Source of the DNA: Eutreptiella sp. 'Long Island Sound 2002'
Taxonomy: Eukaryota; Euglenozoa; Euglenophyceae; Eutreptiales; Eutreptiaceae
Reading direction: 5' to 3'
Assembly: GCA_964036045.1 (NCBI GenBank)
Contig: OZ038379.1
Span: forward strand, 108,330,025 to 108,394,024
Length of the DNA: 64,000 bases
Within the stretch, counting starts at the first letter, position 1, and the number at the start of each line of letters is the position of its first letter. This document shows, in pieces, positions 53,796 to 64,000 of this stretch. Both the position numbers and the translations under genes were made by a program. The notes under the pieces are model-generated. The model did not search any database. It saw only the letters and a program-made list of their open reading frames with translations, and was not told where the DNA came from.

Positions 53796-56124
53796 GGGCA
53801 GGCACTCGCAGTGACAGGACGCCGGAAGCGACACCACATGGGGGCAGGAAACCACCCAAGAACCAGGAAGGGGCGGGAGCGGGGACCAAGACACGGAGGA
53901 AAAGGGCACCACGGCAGGCACCACGACCCACACCCAGGAAGGGCACACCACGACTGGGGGACCAGCGCCGCCCCAGCCCCACCAAACACCCCAACACACA
54001 CCACCGAAGCAAACATCGGACGCCATGCGGATCACACCAGCGCATGCGCACCGGCCACCAGAAAACCAGACGGAGAATGGAGGGCACACCTACACGGGGA
54101 GAACGGGCCACACCCACAGAGGAAGCCGCAAGGAACGCCGCCGCACGGCGCACCACCACGCCCTCACCGCCAGGCAACGACCCCGGCCACCACAAGGGCC
54201 ACCTCACAGGCACCAGAAGAGGACAAAGGCACGGCCGCGGCACCCACGACTAGGGACCGAAACCCCCAGAGGACACGGGACCAAGGCACAGGCCCCCAGG
54301 GAGGGCAACCCCACGGACCGTCACGCGAACAACCTACCCGTCCCACCAGCCCGAGCGGCACGCCCAAGCCCCCACAGCACGGACCCAGCGAGCCACCCAC
54401 ACCTAACCGCACCCCCCAGCCACCAGCCAGCCACACTCCGGCCCGCACTCCGCACCACGACACAGGCCAGGCTGACCTCCACTGACCCACCGCGGCACCA
54501 CGCGAGACCACGGCAGACCGCACCACAGTGCGCCACAGTGCAACGCGCCACAGCACGACGCGACGCGACGCGGCACAGAGCAGCACAGCACGACACAACT
54601 GACTCTAACCTGAGGGACTAACCGAAGCCAGCCACCGCACACCCTGGAAGGCGCCGCGCCAGCACGCCACACACCAGCACCGCAGGCCACACACGGGGCC
54701 ACAGCGCGCCTGGCGACAACGGTGGCGGACCACCCAGAAGATTACAGCCGGCACCGCAGAGGGGAAAGGACACGAACAACCCCAGCCCCCTAACCCAAAA
54801 CCACAAGCACCCGCCTGGCGCAGCCGCCCAGCCGGCAGAGCCAGGACCAAACCCGGCAAGAAGGGGCGCCGAGCCCACCGTGTACATAGCCCACCCGACC
54901 CATGGGGCCGGAACGCGGCCACACAGAACGCAACTGAAGACAGCAGCCCGGAAGACAACACTGAATGCAGGCCAGTGCGTGCGCCAGCCCAGGGAAGGCA
55001 GAGGGAGGAACAGGCAAGCCCCCCCCCCCCAAAAGAAAAAGGAGGGGGGAGGGGAAAAAGGCACGAAAACAGCCCACAGCCGCCAAACCGCCCGCCAACA
55101 CTACCACAGGCGGCCAAACCCCCCCCCCAGAAGGCACCGAAGACAGGACCCCCACAGAGGCACAGGGGGACCACCCACCCAAAACCGGCCACACCAAGCC
55201 AGTAACAGCGGCCCGCGGGGAAAAGGGACACCGAAAGAAAAAAAAAAAGAAAGAGAGCCACCAGCCCAGCCCGAAAAAAAGGGGATGGAGGGACAGGGAC
55301 GACAAAGCCCGGAAAAAAAAACAAAAGCGCAAAAAACACACCCCGACAACCCAGCCAAGAAGGGCTGGACACAGCCGAGACCCGGGCCCAACACACACGC
55401 CCACACCGCACGCCGGAACCGGAAACGGCGGGGGGCAAGCGGGGCGCCCACGAAACCACACAGGTCCCAAAAGCAGGCCGAAACCGAAGCCCAACCACGA
55501 ACACCACAAACAGCCGACACTAGAGGGACAACACTACAAACCGTGCCCAAACACACCCACCCAAGACCCCAGCCAGGACTGGCGGGGTTAACAAAACCCA
55601 CACCCAACCGCCAACCGGACCCAAACACAAACGCCGCACAACAGTAGGAAACACAGTGCCCACAGCCCGGGCACTGAGGCAGCCCGTGCCATGCAGGTGA
55701 CGCGGCCAAACGAGATCCGGAGACCGGGGGTAAGGCTGCATCCTAAGGCCTGCGCTGCTTTGGGACTCGAGGCGGAGCGTGTGACCCCAGGCACGTCGGA
55801 ACCCTAGTACCAAGAGCGTGCATGCATGCCTTGGGAACGGGATACGCCAGGAAGTCCGGTGAACCCCTAGGGTTCCGCCCAAAGGAGAGGACGTGCACAA
55901 GCACGGGGGCACACCCTGCCGGCGAGACAAGCATGTCACGCTGGCGGCGATCAGCCCTCCCAGCGTTGCCCGGGGCCGCTTTGTTCGGGGCCAACAGTCA
56001 GGTCTAGCGGGAAGTAAGCCGCCTCCCCTCTTCACGCGCGGAGCCTCTTCCTGTTCGTCACAGGGGCGACGCCAGGGGGAACAAAGGGGCGCCTCTCCAG
56101 GACCGAGTGCACCTACCTACCTAC
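53796..56124 (+). other. 3' region of the giant LINE
   Basis: About 2.3 kb after the SR-rich ORF with no convincing coding frame. It has purine-rich runs (near 55,030-55,060 and 55,240-55,330). One diverged GGAG-type hairpin lies at 55,570. The last 450 bp are less skewed in composition, and the segment ends in CACCTACCTACCTAC, taken as the LINE 3' tail. Confidence 0.6.
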
Positions 56125-56136
56125 CTCCTCCTTCAG
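56125..56136. repeat. Target-site duplication of the LINE insertion, right copy
   Basis: CTCCTCCTTCAG directly after the CACCTACCTACCTAC tail; partner of 30,605-30,616. Confidence 0.7.
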
Positions 56137-57681
56137 GTCCTGCGCCAGCCGGTGTGGGAATATCCGGCATACCCACTTGTCCCGCGGCGCTCCCCACATC
56201 TCACCGACGACCTCCTCGGCAAAGTGCTCCCAATCCAGGATGAAGTCATCCAGGTTGGCGGGGTTGCCATCGTAGTAGGGGACTTTGATTCCCCTGAGGT
56301 CGTCAATCCTGATGGCGTCTCCGACGTCCCCAGCCACCACTCCACCGAGACGGATACCACCTGTGGCCGGGGGGTGTGGGTACACTCCCCGTACATCCCT
56401 CTCCTCCATGGAGTGCGGTCCAGTTGGTCCCGAACCCATGGGGTTTGGAATGCGGGAAGGACTTGCTCCATCGGCCGTCCATATCCCCGTATTGGGGTCC
56501 TTCGTTCACAGGTTTCCGCCTGGATGACCTGGACCATGTCCGTCGGCGCTTCCCATGGTTCGCCCCTGCATGGCCTGGCTCTGGATCTCCTCTTCCGCAT
56601 AAACTGCATGGGCAGTCGTAGTGATCGGTAGATCCTGGGCGGCATGGGACATCTGTACCGTCAGGCTCCTCGGGTCCGTGATTGCGTGCCCTTCCCGCAT
56701 GGACCCAGCCGGTGCCGTTTGTTCTCAGAGCATTGTGGATTCGCTGAACATGGGAACAAAGGCACCCAGGTCAACACGCGGAGGCGCGTATGGTGCCTCT
56801 GCAGGGCCGCCCATGGGTTTCTCCATGGCGCTCCTGAGGGTCTCAACCCGCTCCACCAGCTCTGCCGCGGCCGGCTTTGCCGGGAGCTCCGGACCCGAGG
56901 CGAGGGGCTGTACCTCCTCTAGCCTTTTCAGGCGTCCCGACATGTCCTCCACCAGGTGGAGGAGGCTGTCCACCACTCGCTGCTCCTTCTGCAGGGCCAG
57001 CTTCAGATTCTCCCGGTACCGGGCATGATCCGCTCGCAGCTCCGCCATGTCTCTCTCCGCGGCCGACTGGTCATCCAGGATCCCGGCGACGTCCTCCTCC
57101 AGGCCGTCCTTCGCGTTGTCCAGGCTGTCGAGGCGGTGCACGATGGCGTCCATCCCCATCTTTGGGTACTTGCCCATGAGGAAGGACACGTGCTCGCAGT
57201 GACACTCAGCTTGCTTTCCACCCGATCCGGCGCATCCCGCGGTTCCCGGCGCCTCGGACTCCTCTGCCATGGGTGTGTGGCCCATGGTATCCCGCGTTGG
57301 CTCCGTGTGCCGGGCCACAGGCGCCGTTCTGGCTCTGGCGGGCCCTCCCAACGCCTCGGCGTCATGCTCCAGGCTGGGTTCTGGAGCCGTGTTCGCCCTT
57401 GTGGGCGGCCTGGCCGTCTCCTCCAACTCCGAAGGTTGCTCATAGGCTGTCCGATAGCCCTCGGAGTGCCCCTCGGAGTCCCACAGCCTGACCGGGCTGG
57501 GGTCCGTATCCATAGCCCCGGCGTCCCCTGCCGCGGGCTTGGGTGACCCGCGCTTCCGGTAGCGCCGGGCGCGTCCTCCACTGCTGCCTGAATGGCAGGT
57601 CTCCTTAGAGTCCTCCGCGGCGGAGCGGAGGTTGCATGCCTTTGGGCAGTGACGCTCACACATGGAGACCAGGTCCTCCAT
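56125..57681 (-). pseudogene. gag: gag of element B, N-terminal part
   Basis: The frame begins shortly after the primer site; the first good ATG is at 57,681 (MEDLVSMCERHC) though the frame is open further up. It has an acidic/Pro-rich N-terminus, a Cys/His cluster and a coiled-coil-like stretch around 57,000-57,130. A conserved block LRGIKVPYYDGNPANLDD matches gag A. Two in-frame TGA codons (56,725 and near 56,524) break it. It ends at QDLKEE, where the LINE insertion starts, and continues at 30,616. Confidence 0.8.
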
Positions 57682-57837
57682 GTCAAGTCCTCCTCTTCCC
57701 GACCGTCGTACTTCTCTTCGGGCTTCTACTTCCGGCCTGGTCTCCACTGAGTCCGCAATACGCACCCGGGGCGTACTTGGGCAGGGCTCATAGGGGCCCA
57801 AGTCCCCGGGTCGGCGGTAGGTAGGGGCAGCAGGTAC

Positions 57838-57850
57838 GCCTCTGCTACCA
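57838..57850 (-). promoter_or_regulatory. Primer-binding site, initiator Met tRNA type
   Basis: On the minus strand TGGTAGCAGAGGC follows the LTR directly. The first 12 bases are the complement of the CCTCTGCTACCA end found in animal initiator Met tRNA. It would prime minus-strand DNA synthesis. Confidence 0.8.
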
Positions 57851-60194
57851 TAAAGAAGGTCCCTACCAGGACCGGACCCCGCTGTACCCCTTCCGCCTGT
57901 AACCCCTGCTGATTTGCTCCTGATCAGCGATTGCATTTCTCAAAGTCCAGTGTCCAAAATGCAAAAATATAGAAAATAAAATCCTCCTTCAACCCTGAAC
58001 AGCAACCAGATCCCACAAATACAGCAATAATCCAATCAACACTGCGGGCTTCCGTTCAGCACACCGGTTGTCTCCCGGTGGCGGGCATGTACAAGAATTG
58101 CACCAAAGAGGAAAGCCCTGAAATTGGCATATGAACACAAATAAAGCAAAGTTGGGGAAAGAGGTAAACATACACATTCACAGCCATAAACCCCTCATTC
58201 CCTGGACTCAAGACCTACCCTTGACTCACCAACATATTGCCCTGAACCAGATCAAATGAGATGGCTGAATGCCATGTGTCAAACGTCACTACACAAACCC
58301 CAAAAATGTGTTCTCTCCCAAGCCTCTAAATCCTAGCCCAAAAAGGGAGGTGGCGTGTCATGGCCTAGAGTGCAACTCAGGACCATACTCTACCCTGATA
58401 TATACTTGGTTGGACTTGGAGTCCAATGGGCTTAGAGATATGCCCCATGAGTTTGAACTCATAACATGCCAAAAACTGCCAATTCACACCATATTGGCCA
58501 TATATCAAATATATGCTCAAAATTGAAGTTACCACTTATCCGAAGGCTCAAAGCATGCATGGAATGGAAGTCTAGTATTCATGACGGATAGAGACCAAAG
58601 GTCAATGCCCATGTACATCCCCATTTTACCCTCAAAACCCCTTCGGATATGGGCGCCACGCACTGCCAAAGTCAGCCCATGATCTTAAGACCAATTCTTG
58701 TAATCCTTCGTGCGCCAAGCCAAATGGAGTACGCGATCCGGCATATGGTGGTGTTCAACCCCAAAGCATATGCCAACATATGAACAACATACCATGGTTC
58801 GACTCCCCATAGGCTTCTTGCTGTTTGCCGACCAGGTAAGTACACAAAACGCAACAATGAGCAAAAATTGAGGTCAAAACATGAAAATATGTCCAAATAC
58901 AAAGTTGTCATGATAGTATATCTCTATGCTCACTCATGATATCCGCTCATGGTTCAATACACAAATGATTGGAACCAGTTGCAAACAATTCCCCCACTTG
59001 GATCCCCAATCTGGCGCATGGAGATACCTTCGCCACTCATATCTACATGCCCCATGAAAATGGGAGTGCACTCATGGATCTCTTTGCCAAACATACCATG
59101 AGCAATACATACGCGGTAGACTTAGTCTAGCGCTTTGAATTCCACAATTGCGACATGGGCAAAGCCCTTGTCACGTGTGGCTCCCCATCTCTTCGGCCAC
59201 ACGAAGATATATAACATGGGCGTGAGCATGTCAAGACATATACCACCAATATCACACATAGTCCTTAAAATAGGCTCCCACCACGGTATGCCATGCCCCT
59301 CCATGGTCATAACTTTCGGTTAAATGGACGTGGGAACCTAAGGAAAGATGCTATGCAACCGCAAGACTCATGCGCTACACTCGAAAGTCATAATATCAAG
59401 TCCTGACACATGGTCAACAAGTTCTAAACAAGTTTCTACCATGTTGACCATGATCCTATGATACAACGAGTGTGTGTGACGACTTAAGGTGTTGGACCCT
59501 ACTAAAAATAAGTTGAGACTAAGGCGCTTGCAACGCAACCTTCACTATTCTCTTTCCTCACACTCGCGCGTAGATATGGCTCTTCAAAGTGGTCCCATGA
59601 TTCACTTTTGTTTCCCTTATATCTCCAAGTCAAATGGGTGGCAAGTATAAGGGAAACCTGATTTGGGCACGGGGAAAGGAGTATGACCACTCGAAGAAGA
59701 CCAAATCAAGTGCGGCGATGTCGAAGTCGAAAATCCGATTCTGAAAGTCTGAAAAATTGAGATTGAAATTTCGAGTGCATATTCAGAAAATTGCGGAAGC
59801 AACGAACCCTTTACTGATGAAATCTGACCCTACATCAGGGTTTCCGCCAAAATATCTGGAAATAACAGTTAACCAATCGGTTACCGCAAAATCGCGAGCC
59901 AACTGACAGTCGCCGATACATTGACCATCAGAAAGGAAAGCTCAAAAATTACGGAAACATTATGATAAAAAAACCCTGTTGATTCCTGATATTCTGATAT
60001 ATAAATCTCCGCTGGCGGTGCCTCGGTACTGAATATGGCCGCTCATAGCCGGAATGGCCAAACCTATCACACTATCACATCGGGTTAGGTCAGGTGGATG
60101 AGAGAGTACGATATCAGCCAATGGCGGCTTGCCGGCACATAGATACACACCCCAAGTGACCAAAAGATGGCCACGGGGGTCCGAACCGGCTTCA
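57851..60194 (-). repeat. 5' LTR of element B
   Basis: 2344 bp matching 20,426-22,770. Its inner end abuts the primer-binding site with no gap. The element's promoter should lie here, but I could not assign a TATA box or start site with confidence. Confidence 0.95.
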
Positions 60195-60198
60195 GCTG
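60195..60198. repeat. Target-site duplication of element B, right copy
   Basis: GCTG directly outside the right LTR; partner of 20,422-20,425. Confidence 0.8.
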
Positions 60199-60521
60199 GC
60201 ATTCAGAAGCTGTTGGACCTGCATCAACGACAGGCACTCTACATGTGGCACCAGCAGAAACACTTGGCAAACATGACTCAGTGCTACCATGACGCCTGCA
60301 AACATAAGACAACACAATACTGGCAAACAACCCAATCAGCACGACAGACAACAGACCTGATACGGAAACGGCCGCGAGAACATTGGGACCCCACCTTGTG
60401 GGAAGTCCCGATGCAACCACTGCCAAAACACCACAAAACGCACTGGGATCCAAATGAGTCGGAAATACCAATGACATGGCCAAAACCACCTCAACGGGAC
60501 ACCGTGGGGGCGCAATCATGA
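60199..60521 (+). pseudogene. LINE relic: end of the C-terminal ORF after element B
   Basis: Continues the frame broken at 20,425 for 107 codons to TGA at 60,519-60,521. It is rich in Gln, His, Lys and Trp and ends in Pro/Trp-rich blocks (DPTLWEVPMQP, NESEIPMTWP). The continuity is the main evidence that element B inserted here as one unit. Confidence 0.75.
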
Positions 60522-60959
60522 GCTGCAGCCCGTATGCACACCTTGGCTTTGCCGAAATCTGTATCTTGCATGGAACGTAGCCAACAGTGGCCCATGGCAC
60601 ATTATGAACTGGCCCGTTTGATAAAAAAGAAAAAAGTCGACGCCGAACGGGTCACTGTGCCGCTCAGCCCATACCTCGAGAAGTGACGGGCGTACATCCT
60701 CCGCTACAAACGACCCGACCATTAGCCCACCACCCCCCTGTTCCCCGGCGATGGTTTCGTCAACAAATGCCTGCACGACACGCTGGACGGCACCCCCAGC
60801 TCCCACATCACATGGCACCCGTGGAAGGGGTTCGCCGCTGCCGCGTACATCTATCTTGGGGGGACCACGCCTGGCCTCCAGCAATGGGCACGTCGGCACT
60901 CCCCGAAAAAGGCCCGTCATTACGCCAAACAGCCCCCAACCAGGTCCCTGCCTGACACC
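60522..60959. other. No clear gene
   Basis: About 440 bp after the LINE relic ORF. Short frames only; may be the LINE relic's 3' region or the start of the next element. Confidence 0.4.
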
Positions 60960-61964
60960 ATGCGCCTGCCCCTCCCAGCCCGTTTCACAGGCTCCCCAGC
61001 TCGAGATGTTGACTATGGGATAATCAACACCAAGGACGTGTGGCCTCCTGAGGCGTGGGCCCCGTCTACGCACCGCACTCGCCGCGCAGCACCACAACCT
61101 GCACACGTCGCCCAAAACCCACACTTCCACGACGACGACTCGTCCAGCCCGGGAGGAGAATTAGTGGACGTTGCTGCGCAGCAGTGCCCGCTGCCAGCGA
61201 CCCAGCCCGAAGGCCCGCCTCCGCAAACGGAAGGAGCGACACCGGGCGTGTGCCTGGCGATGCAGGGGAGCCGTGTCCAACCCATACTTGTTCCTGCAGC
61301 GGATAATCCACGGCCTGAACGCAGGACGCCGCCGCAAGGCACCCCGAGGAATGGGGAAGCAGCGCAAAGTGTGGAGGGCAACACAGTTACTCTTGTCCCA
61401 AGATGTCCAGCAGGCGGACATGATGATCACGGTCTGCCGCATGCGGGGCTCCAGGACAAAGCAAGATCGTCGCCGCAGCCGTGCCCCAACCATGCCGCAG
61501 GCCCAGGTGCTGTCGCTGCCCACCAACCAGGCCAGCCAGAGCTTGAGCGATGCCTGTTTGGCAGCCCTCAGCCACAGTCGCGCGACACCCCACCAACACA
61601 CCCGTCAACACCGCTGGGACCAGCCGCACCATGCCCAGATAGCCCAGCAGCAGCCGAGGACAATCATGCGATGGCTGTCGACGCCGAAACCACGGCGCCG
61701 CATCCACCGGCCGAAGGCCCAGAGACAACGCCGGACTCCCCCCAGCCACATCACCCCAACGCACTCCCGCCACCAACCAGCCCGCAGCAGTCCCCCGCGA
61801 CGCCAGTCTCGCCCGCCCACACCGCCACCGCCTCACCAGAGCGCGATCCAGACGCCACCCCACAGGACGCAATCCAGCCCCCCCCCCCACAGCTAAACGC
61901 CCACACGAGCCCACCGGAGTTACCCCCGCCCCGCAGCGAAAAGCTAGACCACCGAACCCGCTGA
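60960..61964 (+). pseudogene. Pro-rich ORF upstream of the YGDD reverse transcriptase
   Basis: An open frame of 334 codons, Pro/Thr/Ala-rich from about residue 100 on, ending in TGA at 61,962-61,964. The next frame (RT) is in the same phase with no other stop, so the two may once have been one ORF or a gag-pol pair. An overlapping frame (61,171-61,896) also looks partly protein-like (SQDVQQADMMITVCRMRG), so which frame is real is unsettled. No domain recognised. Confidence 0.4.
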
Positions 61965-62006
61965 CACCAATACGCACCCCACCCACCCTCCAGAGTACCG
62001 TTCACA

Positions 62007-63410
62007 ATGACGCTCCGCCACAACAAGACCATGCCCCATTTTGGGGATACGATCTCCTCGCCCCTCAGAAGGGCTCACGGTAGTTGCTCTGGCAGCCCGG
62101 ACCCGTGCCACTGCCACAATTGGACCCAACCGCCACGTGCGCCCGTTTTGGAGCGTTTGCAACACATGATGCGGAAGGCGGCCCATCGCATGTCGATCAA
62201 AGGGCCACGTACCAGCACTATCCCCTCCCTGCTCAGGCACCTGGCGATGCTGGCAATGAACCGGGCATGGGATCGGGGGCTATGGACCACGACCACTGAG
62301 CACATCACGGCGGTCATGGCATTGCTGGCGGACCGTGACCCTCGCGAGGAAGACATCTCCCCGCCCTCGGACACCAGCCCCAAGCCCAAGCAGACGCCGG
62401 GGGACCCGCTGCCACTGCATGTGGCACAGACGGCGGGCGCCATACCCTTTGAAGCGGACACGTGGCGCAAGCACAAGCCAGCCGGCATGGAAAGGGCGCT
62501 GCACATAGCCCCTGACATGGGGGAGTCCGACGACGCGGCATTGGCGGCGCTAGCCAAGGCTATGCACCGGGACGGCCTCCTGATCCAGTGCACGGACCAG
62601 CCCACAGCCAATATGCGCGCATTCCCGAAGCCGAAATCAGCGGAAACGGGGGCGCTCATTGCCGACCTACGCCTCCTCAACGCCCTGATGGGCAGCCCCC
62701 CGCAGCCGTTCGAGCTGCCAAGCCTCACGCAGCTAGCAGCGTTACTGGAGATCCTGAGGGCCAGGGGAGTCAAGGCACACTTTACCAAGCTGGATGTGTC
62801 GAACATGTACTGGTCTCTGCTACTGCCCGAAGAGCATGCGACCAGCTTCCGGTTCGAAGTCAAAGGTACCACCTACGCCATACCGGGCCTCCCTTTTGGC
62901 TGGGCAGCCAGCCCCAACATGGCCATTGATGTACTGGCGGTGTACCTCACCCTCCACTTCCCAGGGGACACCATCCTCATCCAGTATGGCGATGACATAC
63001 TTCTCGTCTCCGCCGACCCACACCACCTGTACCTCGGAACGACTATGCTGGCTGAGGACCTGCATGAGGCGGGGTGGATTGTGAGCCCTAAATGGCAGGT
63101 CATACCTACCACCGATGTGTCCTGGATGGGCAAGGAGCTGCGCGGGGACGAGTACACCCTACTGCAATCGGCAGAGTATATGGCGACCACCATAGCCATG
63201 TGGATCCGACTTGCCACCAAGGGTTATCACCACCGTACGATGCGCAGGCTCTGTGGGAAACTGATCTGGGTGTCTCGTCCTCACAGAGGGGCCATGCCTT
63301 TCCTCAGCAGGGCGCTCGCGTGGCTGAATAGGGGCCCCCAGCAGGCCAAGTACACTCAACCGGCAGTCCTGCGCGGTGTAACGGCAGCAGTGACAGCACT
63401 CAGATTATAC
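62007..63410 (+). CDS. Reverse transcriptase with YGDD motif, 3' truncated
   Basis: RT motifs in order: MRAFPKPKSAETGALIADLR (fingers), HFTKLDVSNMYWSLLL (motif A), GLPFGWAASPNMAID (motif B) and IQYGDDILLVS (motif C; Tyr-Gly-Asp-Asp at 62,985-62,996). A WMGKEL block is in the FLG-like position. After it, RRLCGKLIWVSRPHRGAMPFLSRAL resembles the connection region of DIRS and LTR-type RTs. It is closer to that group than to LINE RTs, but the class is not clear. The upstream 150 residues are basic and unassigned. Similarity stops near 63,410, where the DNA becomes AT-richer; the frame itself runs on to 63,461. RNase H and integrase or recombinase are not present. Confidence 0.75.
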
Positions 63411-63708
63411 ATCAATGTGATCAGAATTTCAATGATTCTCAGATGTACATTAGTGCAGTAAATTTTCCGCTTGTTTTCACGTTTTCCGTTCGCCGCCAGA
63501 TGTTGCCTGTGAGCGCGCGTCGAGTCGCATTTGTCTTTCGTGATTTCCCAATCGGATTTATTTAAATTATTTCGAATGATTTCACGTCCCGTCATTATGT
63601 GCGATGAATGCGCATTGAGATTCTACGTCTGCTCCATTTCTGTAGACCGGGTTTTCTGACTATTCATATTCCACCGTGGAGTTCAATGGACTTACAAGTG
63701 CTTCGCAT
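63411..63708. other. AT-richer unassigned stretch
   Basis: Composition changes abruptly after the RT. No ORF or clear repeat. It may be the 5' end of another insertion that continues past the window. Confidence 0.4.
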
Positions 63709-64000
63709 ATGTCGCCCCCAGAGGCTGGATATGGGTGTGAAGAGGGTCAGTTGGGTCTGGAGATATCAGGGGCAGTGTTGGGCGTTACGACCCCTGGGGC
63801 ATCAAGGCTACAGGCTTCGCATTTACAAGAAAGATCCGCCACTATGCAGCGGTTACATGGTGGCAGAGGAAAACATGACTCTGCTTCTGGAATCTCCACG
63901 GACACCCTTAGATCATCGGACTTTAGCGGGGCTATCACTCGTTCTGATTCACTGCGTGTTCCCCCTGAGGTTACATTCGTGGCATCTCCCCAGCGAACCG
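63709..64000 (+). CDS. Partial ORF running off the window
   Basis: From ATG at 63,709 the frame (MSPPEAGYGCEEGQLGLEIS) stays open for 97 codons to the window end. It is Ser/Thr/Arg-rich with no recognised domain. It could be the start of a gag-like ORF of an element inserted near 63.41 kb, or chance. Confidence 0.3.
   Translation, partial: MSPPEAGYGCEEGQLGLEISGAVLGVTTPGASRLQASHLQERSATMQRLHGGRGKHDSASGISTDTLRSSDFSGAITRSDSLRVPPEVTFVASPQRT

Larger units (their letters stand above)
30617..56124 (+). mobile_element. 25.5-kb LINE-bearing insertion inside gag B
   Basis: Bounded by the direct repeat CTCCTCCTTCAG (30,605-30,616 and 56,125-56,136), extendable to about 18 bases with two mismatches. Joining its flanks restores gag B in frame and at the right length. 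The right end carries a short ACCT-type tail before the duplication, as at LINE 3' ends. Inside are a repeat-rich 5' region, ORF1, an APE-RT-RNase H ORF, a zinc-knuckle tail, a cysteine-protease ORF, a Pro/SR-rich ORF and a 3' region, all on the plus strand. LINEs are normally 3-8 kb, so either this is a very large family or later expansion and nested insertion have swollen it. Confidence 0.75.
20426..60194 (-). mobile_element. Ty3/gypsy chromovirus element B, full length with nested insertions
   Basis: Near-identical LTRs of 2345 bp (20,426-22,770) and 2344 bp (57,851-60,194), in direct orientation, read TG...TA on the minus strand. They are flanked by the duplication GCTG. Just inside lie a primer site complementary to the 3' end of initiator Met tRNA (57,838-57,850) and a polypurine tract (22,771-22,781). 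Gag-pol is on the minus strand. The 39.8-kb span contains a 25.5-kb LINE-bearing insertion and a 1.1-kb AT-rich insertion, both inside gag; without them the element is about 13 kb. The LTRs differ by a few percent by eye, so insertion is not very recent. Coding regions carry several stops and one frameshift. Confidence 0.93.

Overview
The window looks like a stretch of a large, transposon-rich nuclear genome from a microbial eukaryote. I see no convincing single-copy host gene. The mix of element types is chromodomain Ty3/gypsy elements, a DIRS-type tyrosine-recombinase retrotransposon, and APE-type LINEs with RNase H and a probable cysteine protease. That mix would fit a green alga, but the species cannot be told from the sequence and this is weak inference. 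Coding parts are GC-rich; LTRs and some inserts are AT-richer.

Layout. (1) 1 to about 11.3 kb, plus strand: a decayed Ty3/gypsy chromovirus ('element A') whose 5' LTR lies outside the window: gag, protease-RT-RNase H, integrase-chromodomain, polypurine tract and a 3' LTR starting at 8380. (2) 11,565-16,544, minus strand: an apparently complete 4.98-kb DIRS-type element with three overlapping ORFs (gag-like, RT-RNase H, tyrosine recombinase), inverted terminal repeats and an internal region complementary to both ends. (3) 16.5-20.4 kb, continuing at 60.2-60.5 kb: a decayed APE-type LINE with endonuclease, RNase H and C-terminal domain but no RT palm. (4) This LINE relic is split by a second chromovirus ('element B', minus strand, 20,426-60,194) with 2345/2344-bp LTRs, GCTG target duplication, an initiator-Met-type primer site and a polypurine tract. 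Element B is itself split inside gag by two insertions: a 1.1-kb AT-rich repeat (29.3-30.4 kb) and a 25.5-kb plus-strand LINE-bearing segment (30,617-56,124).

The 25.5-kb segment is the most unusual part. It has a repeat-filled 9-kb 5' region (tandem monomers, about 27 copies of a GGAG-loop hairpin, kilobase-scale repeats). Then come a roughly 1300-codon unknown ORF, an ORF with APE endonuclease, RT and RNase H, a zinc-knuckle tail, a Ulp1-like cysteine protease split by a 0.7-kb insertion, and a proline/SR-rich protein. A 2.3-kb 3' region ends in a short ACCT tail. Its plus strand is strikingly C- and A-rich. (5) 60.5-63.4 kb: a proline-rich ORF followed in the same frame by an RT with a YGDD motif, cut off near 63.41 kb by AT-richer DNA that contains a short ORF running off the window.

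The nesting order is readable: the LINE relic was hit by element B, and element B was hit by the giant LINE and the AT-rich repeat. Removing each insertion restores a reading frame. Most coding regions carry in-frame stops or frameshifts; the DIRS element and the giant LINE's RT ORF are the best preserved. All boundaries come from reading repeats by eye.
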